A DNA stretch of 64,000 nucleotides from Gracilaria gracilis (Eukaryota; Rhodophyta; Florideophyceae; Gracilariales; Gracilariaceae): assembly GCA_030374805.1 (NCBI GenBank), contig JARGSG010000011.1:62001-126000 (forward strand). The letters run 5' to 3'. Made by a program: the position numbers and the translations under genes. Below the pieces are notes generated by a model. The model saw only the letters and a list, made by a program, of their open reading frames with translations. It searched no databases and was not told the origin of the DNA. Below are positions 45,176-55,734 of this stretch, piece after piece. How positions within the stretch are numbered: the stretch's first letter is position 1; every line of letters starts with the position of its first letter.

Positions 45176-45432
45176 CTCAGAGTTTGAAAAGTCCGCCATT
45201 TTTGCATTGACTTGTTACTGTCTAATTGGGGAGGAGGGTATTTGAGACGTGCTCTGGAAGGAGATTGGGAGAGGAAGGCGATATTGGGCTACAATTGGCT
45301 TGTTGAAGAAGTGCCTCTACGAGCTCCTAAAGGGTTGTTGAAGAGTGGATCACGGCGCATGAGCTCTTTAGCCAAGTGTGTATCTCGCACATGGTTGGAT
45401 TAGGTTCATACGTTTCCTACGTCGTGTAGAAT
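45176..45432 (-). repeat. MULE right terminal inverted repeat
   Basis: Complement of 38105-38361. The outer end reads CCTACGTCGTGTAGAAT on the plus strand. Confidence 0.85.
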
Positions 45433-45815
45433 CAGTCCGTAAGGAACCCCCCGTTTTTGAGTAGATTTCGAAAATCGGTATTTCGGCTCCTGATTCCGCA
45501 TTTTGATTTCGAACCTCAGGACACCTCTCATCACCTCACACGCATGCATCCATCCCCGCGAGTAAGTGCTCCATCTCCTATGCTCTTCACCCTTACCGTT
45601 CCGCGAGTTCACTTATGGCGTTTTACTTCTTCGCGATTGTCTCAAATGCCTCGTGACATTGAGCTTAAGCATTAGAAAGCCTTTTTGTGGCGATTGAAGT
45701 CTTCACCAATGTCGTACGTCCCACAACACAATTCCATACTTCAGTCGGTATAAGTCGGTGTCTTGAGGGTGCCGAAACAAACTCTTCTACGGCATGACAA
45801 AACTACGCTTCCAAA
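45433..45815. other. Spacer before the PCIF1-like gene
   Basis: No gene recognised. It may hold the promoter of the next gene and the end of its mobile element, but no terminal repeat could be paired with sequence near 53.2-53.6 kb. Confidence 0.4.
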
Positions 45816-46991
45816 ATGTCCATTGGAACGTATGCTTATGGCCTGACAACGGGGTGGGGCGGATGCAGACTTTCTTTGGCACAGAGGCCCACAACTACTG
45901 CCACTGTAGTGTATTTTGATAACCGACAAGCACTACCGCTTTCCTCTGTTCGTGGCTATTGTATTTCAATTTTACAACTCAGATCTGGCTCGAGTCGGCG
46001 TAAAAGACAACTAGCATATGTCATACAGATGCCGATTGATAACCGATTACGCCAAGGAATGTCTAGAAAAGTTGTGGTACGGGAGGAAATAGCAGAACGG
46101 TTGTACTGACGGTATACACAGCACAAGCTGCAAACGATGCTCAGTAACTGCACAGTCAAATATAATGGTGACAATGGCAGTAATGAAAAACAAGAAATGT
46201 TGTTCAAACTTCCTGGGTGTGATGACACTTCGTTTCTTGAGGTACTTTGCAGAACAATGTGCACTAAATTTCCGTTGAGGTTTGGATCTTATGCCTATCG
46301 GGTTACACCACTTTTATACACTCTTTGGTTGCTAACATCATACGTAAGCGTTGAATTATTTGCGGATAGCCTAAACGAAAGTAAAGTTCTGTCTGCATAT
46401 TGCAGTTTAGATGAAAACGACTACTTGTTTGGAAGCGTCGGTTCGTGGCAGGATGTGGAACACACTGCGGAAGGAGCAGGCGGCAATCCACCTTACGATC
46501 TTCTCTTTTTGCAAAGAATGATAACTATATTTGACAGCGGAGTTCGTGGTACAGCTCCCTATTGTCGGTGTGTAGTTCTGCCTCTAGGAAAGAAGCATGA
46601 AGTGATACCCAGAACAGCTGGAATTTCCTCGCAGGGCATATTACTTGTTAGAATACCACCAGGATGCTTGTCATTTGAAAGACAAGAAGGTCATTTTACA
46701 GCACAGAGTGTTAAGAGGTATCATGGATTTCAGGAGTTGGGTTTGTTCATATGGCGTAATAGGCCATACCTAGAAAAGTTCCCACCCCCAATTGATGTCG
46801 ATCTTATCTACCTTAACTGGGTGGCGATCGCTTGTCGCGATCCATGGAAGGTAATTGTGGATATTCAAGCAATACAAACGGCGTTTCCACCAGCTCTTCG
46901 TCAAAGCAGGAACCGATTGCACCAATTCACGGCCCCAGCAAGCTCCGACAATGGCCCTCAGAATCTTGGAAATGATCTCATTGATTCATAG
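45816..46991 (+). pseudogene. PCIF1-like N6-adenine methyltransferase, one in-frame TGA
   Basis: ATG 45816 opens a frame broken once by TGA at 46107-46109 and then open to TAG 46989-46991, about 390 codons. The C-terminal 284 codons hold the PCIF1/CAPAM signature in order: VELFADSLNESKVLSAYCSL, DYLFGSVGSW, then NPPYDLLFLQRM with NPPY at 46485-46496, then a CVVLPLGKK strand. In animals PCIF1 methylates N6 of the cap-adjacent adenosine; related proteins elsewhere are thought to act on RNA or DNA. No WW domain is present. The stop codon directly abuts the stop of the convergent CXC gene, which suggests one compact two-gene mobile unit. The TGA is followed by CGG, so CGA to TGA is plausible. Confidence 0.7.
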
Positions 46992-49900
46992 TCAGCTCAA
47001 AGCTAATACATCCTCATCTTCCGTTGCGTCGAAAAGCTCTACTAAGTCATGCTCCGATGGCATGATATTTGATACGTTTAGCATGTTACTCAGTACGATC
47101 TGGTTCAGGTCCGTATGATTTATATCCACGATCTCTGTACCATCTTCTGTGTCTCCAATTGTAACATCTTGTGCTCCTATCTGTGCTTCTATTTCTCTGA
47201 TGGGAACTTCAAGTATTTTTTTCTGACACTTGCGACTGTCGCATTCGCATCCGATACATTTGACAGCGCGCTTCACACAAGAGCACGGCCTCGTAGAGCA
47301 GCTTCCCTTGCACCTACATTTTGATAAGAGTTCTCGCATTTTCTTCTCAATATCATCCACATCCTCTTTCCGTTCCAGAAGAAATGTCCCATCGGCATTG
47401 AACCCTGTGGCTAAGTCGCATTTCTCCATCGTCGTTGGGGACAGGTCGTCGTTCCCTGACTTGCACCAGTAATTAAACAAAATTTGTTTCACCCTTCTTG
47501 CTTGAAGCACGATATGCTCTGCTGGCGGGACAAGATCCAAGAGCGACTTAGCCTTATCAGCGACGTATCGCCTGACATCTAAGCGCCACTCCCTACATCC
47601 AATGTCATGTTCACTGACAAAGATTGCTCTTGTACGTCGCATCAATTCAGAGTCATTGCAGCCATTGGTCGACCATTCTTCTCTCAAACCTTCCCTTCCT
47701 AACCTGTTTGTAAGAGTTCTAAAACCATGTTTCTCTAAGTAGGCGAGAAGAGTTAGAAGATCCAGGGAATCAATATGGTCTACGTAATCCATGTCTTTCA
47801 AGATTGCTGCATGTCTTGCGCACGCTCTAAAGTAATGCACATGAGATACAGCATATGTGCCTGCCGAAAAGTCACTGCCTGCTATTACATAAGAACTGCC
47901 AAGCATGATCGGGCTCACTCCTTGTTGCAGAAGATTGCCGGTTAGTGCGTCAATATCTATGACGCTCTCATTAAGAACATGTAGAACATTCAAATTGCGA
48001 ACGTATTCCGAAAGCGCAAGAATGATTGTCACGTCGGTGTCTTTAGAAACAAAGACCGTAGCACAGCTCCTCTGTGATGAAGCTGCATTTCTCGAGTCAC
48101 TTATCGCGTAGGCAGGCAGAACAAATCTTCTGAACGCTGCGACAAAGCGGGTTTCAGATTCGCCATGCTTGAGGCATACGTCATTAATTTGTAAACCATA
48201 TGAACATGAAAACAGCAAAAATCTGTTCCTTGGGACTCGAGGAAGAAAGCTATCTTCTTCATATCTTTGAGCATTAGAAATATGCTGCGAAACGGGCTCC
48301 GTACGAGGTACTGTCTCTGCCACTTCACAGTTCACAGACTTTGGCCTCATTGTTACTTCCCCACTTCTGGTCTCTATTAAACTTTCATCTCTCGCGGCAA
48401 GCTCTGCAATTATATCAACTGCTTTCATTCCCATGCATGATGGATGGACAGTAAAGCACCCGCCATGTAAATATATGTCCACCGTTCTGTCGTGCTCCTC
48501 CGCTAACTCAGTTGCGGCAATTGCCCCGCATAAAAGGTGTAGCGAGCAAATGGCGTCCCTGCTCACTCTAGAAGCCATCAAAGTTTCCCATGGAGCTGTT
48601 AGTGGACGATGGAAACCGAACTTTTCAAGATGTTCTTCTCCACTCAATTTCTCTCCCTCAGTCATGCCCCTTGACAAGTCCCGTCGCCCTTGCTCACTAC
48701 GTTTGTACTTCATGACAATTTCGGGATCATCAACATGTAAGTGAACCTGCTTCATCGCTTGTCCTCGTCTCCCACTGAACCAAGGCCGCAGAGTTTGCTT
48801 CATCTTCAGAACTGTAACGTTCTGCATGTCGTTACCTCTCGAACCATCTGTTCCTCTGCACCATATGACATTCATAATGTCGAGCATGACCGAGAAATAC
48901 TGCGGAAAGCAGTAATCGTAGTGATAAGATACGCTTCGCCTGCCAATCTGTCTCCGTCTTACTTCGCTAAACGAGGATTCTTCCGTTCCTTCCAGGGAGT
49001 CACAAGTGAGAGCCGATATAAGCTGACTTTTCTGCGCATGTCTTGATGCATTGCAGGAAGATCGGTATGCATCTGCATGAGCAGAGAGAAGATACCTGGT
49101 GGAGTGCAAAGCATTCCATCTTTTACGCGCATGTTGTGCACCACAACTGTCACCAGCATCATTAGAAGTGTGCTCCACCAGAGTGAGAGAGGTCATCAGT
49201 TTTGTTCGTGCGTGTCTGCGTTCAGACAAAGCTGTTCTAGGATCCTTCGGAACCCTTACAGTTTGCGTGGTATTCACATCCTTTTCAGCCTCCATTGCGG
49301 TGCCTACGGTTTGAATTCGCCGAGATTTGGTCCATTCGCCTTTCGGACGCTTCTTGTTTAGGTAGGTGACAACATCTTCCTCAGATAGAGTACCAAAAAT
49401 CTCTGGGAACATTGCCGATGCATGCAACTCAACGCTCTTCTGACCATGCTTTTCAATGTTGAGAATGAGGCGCTGTACTCCCTCATTTGTTAACATCTTT
49501 TCCAACGGGCCCAACACGCTTTTCAGTTTGTCGCAGTTCCGGTGCTCACTCGATAAGAAGCGTTTACGTCGCATGAGGTTCACCATCTCGCGAACTGTGG
49601 ATGCCTGAGCAGCATATTTGTCGTACCCAATAAGTGGATTAAGCTCCCCATCTGCGTTCTCGTCTCCTCGGAATCGCTGGTACGATCTTGACGCTGCAGT
49701 GATCGTTCGGATAAGCATTCTTGCGTGAGATACGTTGAGCAACCATGGCCCTGCACTTTCGAGGTAGTGAAGCATTGAAACGTTCAGAGACTTGAGCAGC
49801 CTCACAGCCAACATCTCCAGAGCTTCGTCCTGGTGGACGTAAGTCCAACCCCTAGCATCGTAGATACTTCCAAGAGCGCAAGTGAAAGAGGGTACTCGAG

Positions 49901-52900
49901 CCAGCATCGCCCCAGGCTTGTTTTTGTAGAGGTCATCAAACACAATTCTTGGCATCGTTCTCCGTAGGAAACCATAAAACATGTATAGATGTTGATAGTG
50001 AATGTGCTTCGAGGCATGCAACACATTATTGAGACGGAGCCAGAAGCTATCGACGACATCAGAATGTCCGGTTCTGGAGAGAACGTGGAAGCCAACGACA
50101 GGCAATAGACATGTAAACAGTGCCGTGTTCACGATATGTTTGCTGTTTGGACCAGATTGGGAGAAGAATGAGACTACCTTGTCTCACAGAAGTCTTCCAA
50201 TTGTGTAAGTGCGAGAACTAACCTTCTTAGTTGTACAAGTGCGTAGTTTGGACTTCATGATCAGTTCGTTCGACAAGTGTTCATCGCTTCTCAAACGAGT
50301 GATACTTTCAATTTCATCTTGGATATCTGGATATTCGAAGAGGATAATATCGGAGGTGTGAATCACTAGAGCTGCACAAATACTAAAAATGAGAGAGCGG
50401 TTATTGCGGGCATGTCCATGGTGATGAATGTTATCGATTTGAGAATCTGAAAGCCCAGAACAGCGAGCCAGCTCCTGCAATCCCAATCCGTGCAACATCT
50501 CCTTACATAGAGGATAACGACTTTGTTTCTCTATGTGGAAAAAACCTGGAAATGGTATCAACCACTGGTGTAAATGCAATGTTTGGAGAGCATCCGGACC
50601 TGAGGACTCCCTTCGCGCTTCAAGATAGGAATTTCTCCATATCTTTACAAGAATTCTGTACGTTGGTTGATCCCCAGAGACGACAATATGTCTTGGAGAT
50701 CCTGGCTTGCCAGGAGTAAGTAATTTCGCGAGTAACTGAATCTTATCATGTATGGTAAGAATATCGGCCGCACTCATTCGACAAACGTCAACAAACAATA
50801 CATCTCGGTCATACACAGAAGGATGACCAGCATCGAGACCGCCATGTTGTTGAAAGCACGAAAGCAGCAAAGACCGAAAGTTCATACCTTGATGTTTGTA
50901 GCGTAGCCTTGTTTTGCCTCTGTTATATGTGCGATTCATATCCGATACGGACATTAGCTCCTTCCAGTTCTCGAACACTATCCCGAACACAACGTCGAAA
51001 AAGTCCTGAAGTACCTCATTATCTTCATCGGTATTGAACGATGCCGCAAAAAGCTGGCGACTGCTAAACGCTTTTTTGAAATCTAGCCAGTTATTATTTG
51101 ACTCCTCTGGGGCACTAGGATCCGTTGTAGACGCCGCAGCCTCCCCAGACCGCCTTCGTTTCCTGGTCTGGACTATGCTCTGCGTGGCAGTGCCACTAAT
51201 CATTGGCAGAGCTTTGCCAGCTGCCTTGACGCTGTGCATCGGGAAGATATCGAAGTTGTCAATTTGGACAGTGACAATACGATCGAGAACCTTAACAGTC
51301 TCAAACGCTCCCATTCTTGCCTTTTCTCTTTCCGTTATCAGGCGCTTGCGAAAGTCTTCACTGCTATCTAGAGAGGTAAGAATTCCCAAGGAGTTAAGAA
51401 CACTGCCCCAGGATGGCGTGCATTCCATCATGCCAGCAATTGAGAGTGTAGACATTAGTGGGCCGACAAAAAACCGTGAACGACAAAACGCCAATTGCTC
51501 AACCACCTTTAGAGCCCTTATGCAAAGCAAGTAGTCCGCCCTTGGAATGTTGTGTTCTACACGTTTAGAGCTCACAGAAAGAGCATAAAAATGATCGAGC
51601 TCTTTCGTAGGAAGCGTTTCCTTTTCGTTACAAACCGGAAAAAGCATCTGTATCGGAACTGCTTTCGCAGCCGATGCAATCTTCAGTGATGCCAGCTGCT
51701 TATTAGAAACCATTTCCAAGACCAGTGAAGCCCAGAGCATTGCAGGAACTGCACATATCTCCTCAGAAAGAGTCCAGGACAGGTGTTGGTATCTCTCGCC
51801 ATTCCGTACAAAACGATTTCCTACGTCTGTTATCATACTTCGCCTCTGACCAGAGGAAATCTTCACTTCATCCTTGCTGGAAGAGCAAACAACAACATTG
51901 ACAACGCGAGAGAGCGAATCGTCTAAGGCGTAGCAACGAAATTTCCTTGACAAGGAGAATAGGTAGATGCGTTTCGCAGCCAAAACAGGTCCAATTCTGG
52001 ACTCTACTGTTCTGGTGCATACATCACGAGACCCATCCATGCTGTGTGCATGAAGTATGGCTCGAAGATTGCACACATTAATAACAGGCAAAAACCGTGC
52101 TTCGGGAGCATCTGAAAAAGGAGCAACCACAGCATCTCGAAGTTGCTTTGCCATATGCAGTATACTCTCATTTCCACGCATGTACATGAAATCAGCACCG
52201 TCGTTTCCTACCGGATCAAGTGCGTAAAGGACGCATTCAACAAGACACCGATCAGTAGCACAACAGAGCAACGCAGTGTCCACCAATGGCTTACTCCCAT
52301 TCAAACCTTGAGATATCACATAACGACACGCCCCGAAAGCCTGTCTACCAGCAACATCGGCAGCAGAAAACACCCCGGACGAATGGCTCAAAATCGAATC
52401 TTCGTATTCGTTGTATGACTCTATTTCTTCAAAGGAGTAAGGAGCAGGCCTAGAGAGCGGTCTGAGGACTGCGCTTATCTGTGGACAACCATTGTCCCTG
52501 AACACACGGTATCCACGCTTTGTCCCACGATGTTTTGGTTCAGAACGAAACGCTGCCTCCCGGGAATGCCGGGTTTGGTTGTGATGATAATGGCAAAAGT
52601 GCGCTTGAAACAACCGATGTAGAAGGAGCCGAACGTCAGAATTTGAAATACCAGAACGCTTGCTCGGATCGTTGCAGAAAACATCTTTGGTGCTTTCTCC
52701 GCACACAAACAAATCCAGAAGTTGCAAATTCATTCGCGGCCCTTGTGCGTAGCGAGTTGTTGGAATTTGGGAGAACTGTTTTGAACGATGTAAACAATTA
52801 CATATATAGCATTTAGCCTCACTCTTCGATACAGTTGGCCTAACGCGCTGCTTGCAGGACTTCAATGCTGACCGTGATTTTGCTCCATAACGTTTGGAAT

Positions 52901-53147
52901 CACAAATTACTGTCTATTTTGCGCTCTTCGATTTGCAGTCCGTGCAGTATTTTACATCATTTGATTGCAGGGAACGAAATGGATTTGGAATAGGTGATGT
53001 ATCAATGCAAGCTCGTTTTTCTATCTGTTGGGTTGTGAGCGTAACAACAGAGGTTGGTCGTTTCCTATCATTTTGGTTGCAGAGGTCGCATGGTAGATTT
53101 TGTAATAAGAGACTTGGATCTGCAGTAACGGCTTTCCTGCTTGACAT
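46992..53147 (-). pseudogene. Giant CXC-domain transposon-type protein, two in-frame stops
   Basis: One minus-strand frame of about 2,050 codons from 53147 to TGA 46992, interrupted only by TAG 52914 and TGA 50184. N-terminal Cys pairs (CDLC, CTDC, then CYIC) suggest zinc binding. Near 50690-50480 lies IVVSGDQPTYRILVKIW followed by PFPGFFHIEKQ and GLGLQELARCSGLS. Near 48060-48020 lies FVSKDTDVTIILAL, a DTDV motif often seen in large animal transposon-like proteins. A CXC zinc domain (CRCKGSC, CSCVK, CIGCECDSRKC) is at 47220-47325, followed by an acidic tail. The same set of segments occurs in uncharacterised multi-copy metazoan proteins that I take to be transposase-like, but I cannot name the superfamily. 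Removal of 50187-50143 as a 45-nt GT-AG intron would also bypass the second stop. Confidence 0.55.
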
Positions 53148-53698
53148 GAGTTCCGAAAGTAACTCCGACTGATTCCGAGCAAAATATTTTGCGTGACCGA
53201 GAATGAACTCGATATGAATCGAGAGAATGATGCGGAGAGACGGATGCTAGAAGTGTTGACTGCCTAGAAGAGGTTGGAACGGATAGGAGGAAGTCGTTGC
53301 TGAATATGAGCTCGTAGAGATCCAGAAGAAGGCTTTCTGACGAGGTGTGCTCCTGGTGCAACGTGTTCAATTGAGTCTCGAGACCCATAATTTCCGAATT
53401 TGTTTATTCCTGACGGACTGGAATGGCCCGGGGCCGACGGACTGTAACACAAACTGCATTGCCACATGGCGCTCTCTTGAGGGAGCCAACTCCCAGCCCC
53501 CCTGCAGCTGCGGATATGATACCTTCACTGACCAAGGTAATTTAGATAGTCCACATCCACTCGCACAGTTTCTCCAAAGTGCGCGCGCAAAAAGTTGTCA
53601 ACTATCTACAGTAGCCTTAATAAATATTCTCGCCGCCCGCAGGCAGCGTGCGCTCTCCGTCATCGCAACCCGAGCAGCGTCGTCGTTCGCACACCAAA
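53148..53698. promoter_or_regulatory. Boundary between transposon and host gene island
   Basis: About 550 bases. GC content rises sharply near 53590, just before the pseudouridine synthase gene. AT-rich CTTAATAAATATT near 53614 may be a core promoter element, by position only. Confidence 0.3.
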
Positions 53699-54835
53699 AT
53701 GGGCGGCGCACAAGGCGCCTTCCTCACGGCCGCCGCGCTGCGCGCGCGCGCGCTGCGGCGCCGCGCCGCACCGCTTGCAATCTGCGCGCCCACGCGCCGC
53801 GTGCGCGCATGCGCGTCAGCCGCGACGGCGGCGGAGCCAGAGCTCGGGGTGCAAGCGCAAGCGCAAACGCACACGCTGCTAGTAAGCGCACACGAGACGG
53901 GTCAGCGCGTGGACAAGCTACTGGCGGAGCGGCTCGACGGCGATTACTCGCGCAGTCACATCCAGTGGCTGATCGCGCGCGGCAACGTGCACATTGACGG
54001 CAAGCTCAGCGCCAACAAGTCGCGCCGCGTGGTGCGCGGCGAGGCCATCTCGGTGCACGCACAGCCGCCACCAAGCGCCACGGCCGCGGCGCCGGAGCAC
54101 ATGGCGCTGCATGTGCTGTACGAAGACGAGCAGCTGCTGGTGCTCAACAAGGCGGCCGGCATGGTGGTGCACCCGGCGCCGGGGCACTGGCGCGGCACGC
54201 TGGTCAACGCGCTGGCCGCGCGCTACCAGTCGCTGCGCGCCATGCATTCCACGCGCGCAGGCATCGTGCACCGGCTGGACAAGGGCACGTCCGGCGTGAT
54301 GGTGGTGGCCAAGACGGCGCTGGCGCACGAGCGGCTGTCGCGTTTATTCGCGGCGCGCGCCGTTCAAAAGGACTACTTGGCCATCACGGTGAACGACCCG
54401 TGCGCGCCGGGCTGCCGCACGTGCACCATTGAGCAGCCCATCGCGCGCGACCGCGCCAACCGGCTACGCATGGCGGTGACGCCGCCCGAGCGCGGCGGGC
54501 GGCGCGCGCGCAGCGTGGCCACCACGCTGGCGCACGACGAGCGCGCGCTGCTACACGCCGTGCAGCTCAGCATTGAGACGGGGCGCACGCATCAGATCCG
54601 CGTGCATCTGCGCCACCGCCGCGCGCCCGTGCTGGGCGACGCGCTGTACGGCGCCATCGACGTGAACCGCCGCTTTGAGAGGCTGGCATCGCGCCCCATG
54701 CTGCACGCGTGGCGTCTGCGCTTCGTGCACCCCTTCTCCGGACAGAGCATGTGCCATACCGCGCCGATACCGCCCGACATGGCCGCGCTGCTGGCGCACA
54801 TGGGCGCCGCGCAGCTCGTCACCGCGCCCTTGTAA
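53699..54835 (+). CDS. RluA/RluD-type pseudouridine synthase, probably organellar
   Basis: 378-residue protein that isomerises uridine to pseudouridine in RNA, by family rRNA. ATG 53699 (CACCAAAATGGGC) is preferred over the GTG at 53648. The first ~45 residues are rich in Ala and Arg and almost free of acidic residues, like a plastid or mitochondrial transit peptide. An S4 RNA-binding domain follows at about 68-105 (RVDKLLAERLDGDYSRSHIQ). The catalytic domain has HRLDKGTSG at about 190-198, whose Asp is the catalytic nucleophile, then LSIETGRTHQIRVHL and LGDALYG. Length is close to bacterial RluD plus a leader. No stops or introns interrupt it, unlike the transposon genes. A minus-strand small ORF ends 12 bp downstream. 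Confidence 0.9.
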   Translation: MGGAQGAFLTAAALRARALRRRAAPLAICAPTRRVRACASAATAAEPELGVQAQAQTHTLLVSAHETGQRVDKLLAERLDGDYSRSHIQWLIARGNVHIDGKLSANKSRRVVRGEAISVHAQPPPSATAAAPEHMALHVLYEDEQLLVLNKAAGMVVHPAPGHWRGTLVNALAARYQSLRAMHSTRAGIVHRLDKGTSGVMVVAKTALAHERLSRLFAARAVQKDYLAITVNDPCAPGCRTCTIEQPIARDRANRLRMAVTPPERGGRRARSVATTLAHDERALLHAVQLSIETGRTHQIRVHLRHRRAPVLGDALYGAIDVNRRFERLASRPMLHAWRLRFVHPFSGQSMCHTAPIPPDMAALLAHMGAAQLVTAPL

Positions 54836-54847
54836 ACCGCCATCTCT

Positions 54848-55246
54848 CTAGCGCGCGTCGTCTTTCGGCGGCGGCGGCGGCGCGCGGTGGCGGCGGCGGC
54901 GACGCGCCACGCGCGCCACGATGGGCGCGGGCGCCGCCGCGTCGCGCAGCCGCGTCATGCGCGGCGGCGCGCGCCACTGCGACAGCTGCGCCAGCGCGGG
55001 CGGCAGCAGCAGCAGCTGCGCGGACGGCGCCGCGTGTGGCGGCGGCGGCGGCGAGCGCGGCGGCGCCGATGGCGGCGCGCCGCCGGCTACGCGCAACAGC
55101 AGCTGGCGACGCGTGGCCGCTGGCGTCAGCGCGTTGCAGAGCGACAGCAGCGCCACGGCGTCGGCGCGCAGCAGCGCGCGTGCCGCCTCGTCGCGCTGCT
55201 CGTCGCTGAGCGCGTCGGTGCTGCCGTCGTTGAGCGACAGCGACAT
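54848..55246 (-). CDS. Small Ala/Pro/Arg-rich protein
   Basis: 132 codons starting at ATG 55246, in a good context (GCCGCCATGTCG on the minus strand). The N-terminal half (SLNDGSTDALSDEQRDEAAR, LLRADAVALLSLCNALTP) looks like folded amphipathic helices. The C-terminal half is a Pro-rich linker and a basic Arg-rich end. No family is recognised. It converges on the pseudouridine synthase gene and diverges from the WW-Kelch-RING gene, sharing the 55247-55734 interval. High GC keeps other frames open, so coding is likely but not certain. Confidence 0.5.
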   Translation of the reverse strand: MSLSLNDGSTDALSDEQRDEAARALLRADAVALLSLCNALTPAATRRQLLLRVAGGAPPSAPPRSPPPPPHAAPSAQLLLLPPALAQLSQWRAPPRMTRLRDAAAPAPIVARVARRRRRHRAPPPPPKDDAR

Positions 55247-55734
55247 GGCGGCGGCGGTGTGCGTGTGTGTGTGTGTGTGTGAAGGCGCGTCTTTCTTTTC
55301 GCCTCGCGACGCTTTTCCTTTCGCGGCGCTTTTTCGTTCCGCGGCGCTGTTTCGCTTCGCGGCGGCGCGTAAAAGATATTTTGCGCAGCGGCGGTGGTGG
55401 CGCGCGCGCGCTGATTGGCGACAGAGCGCCGCCGTTGACATATCTTTGTGGCGCGTTGCACAAAAATCTCACACGTCACGCCGTGGCGCACGCGCTGTTG
55501 GCACTGCTGCTGCTGCCGCCGTGCCACCAACGCGCTCCGCGACCGCCGTCCGCGCCGCGTCCCGTCGATCGCCGCCGCGCGTCGCAACACGCCCCGCCAT
55601 CGCCGCCACCGCCGCTCATCGCCGCCGCCGCCGCCGTCACAGCCGCTCATCGCCTCCGCGTCGCCGCCTCCGTCCGCCCTTACTTCCCCCAAAACTGTCG
55701 TTTGATGCGCGCCGCGCCACCGCACCGCGCCACC
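55247..55734. promoter_or_regulatory. GC-rich divergent promoter interval
   Basis: 488 bases between two divergent starts. It contains a (GT)n microsatellite at about 55259-55280 and purine/pyrimidine-skewed stretches. The ORF that begins upstream at 55267 is an artefact of GC content; the Kozak-perfect ATG is 55735. Confidence 0.45.

Larger units (their letters stand above)
38105..45432. mobile_element. 7.3-kb Mutator-like element (MULE)
   Basis: Bounded by 257-bp terminal inverted repeats. Inside, on the plus strand, are an Ulp1-like protease region, a FAR1/MULE-type DNA-binding and DDE region and a SWIM zinc finger, all damaged. Plant MULEs carrying Ulp1-like genes (KI-MULEs) are known, which makes this combination meaningful. 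The 9-bp flanks (CTCGGGCC before, CAGTCCGTA after) do not match, so no target duplication is visible. Confidence 0.75.

Noticed and set aside
54819-55472. 217-codon Arg-rich minus-strand ORF
   Set aside because: Overlaps the better-supported 132-codon frame; composition is extreme and the context of its start is poor.
55267-55734. N-terminal extension of the WW-Kelch-RING protein
   Set aside because: The upstream start is GTG-type and the segment is low-complexity; ATG 55735 has an excellent context.
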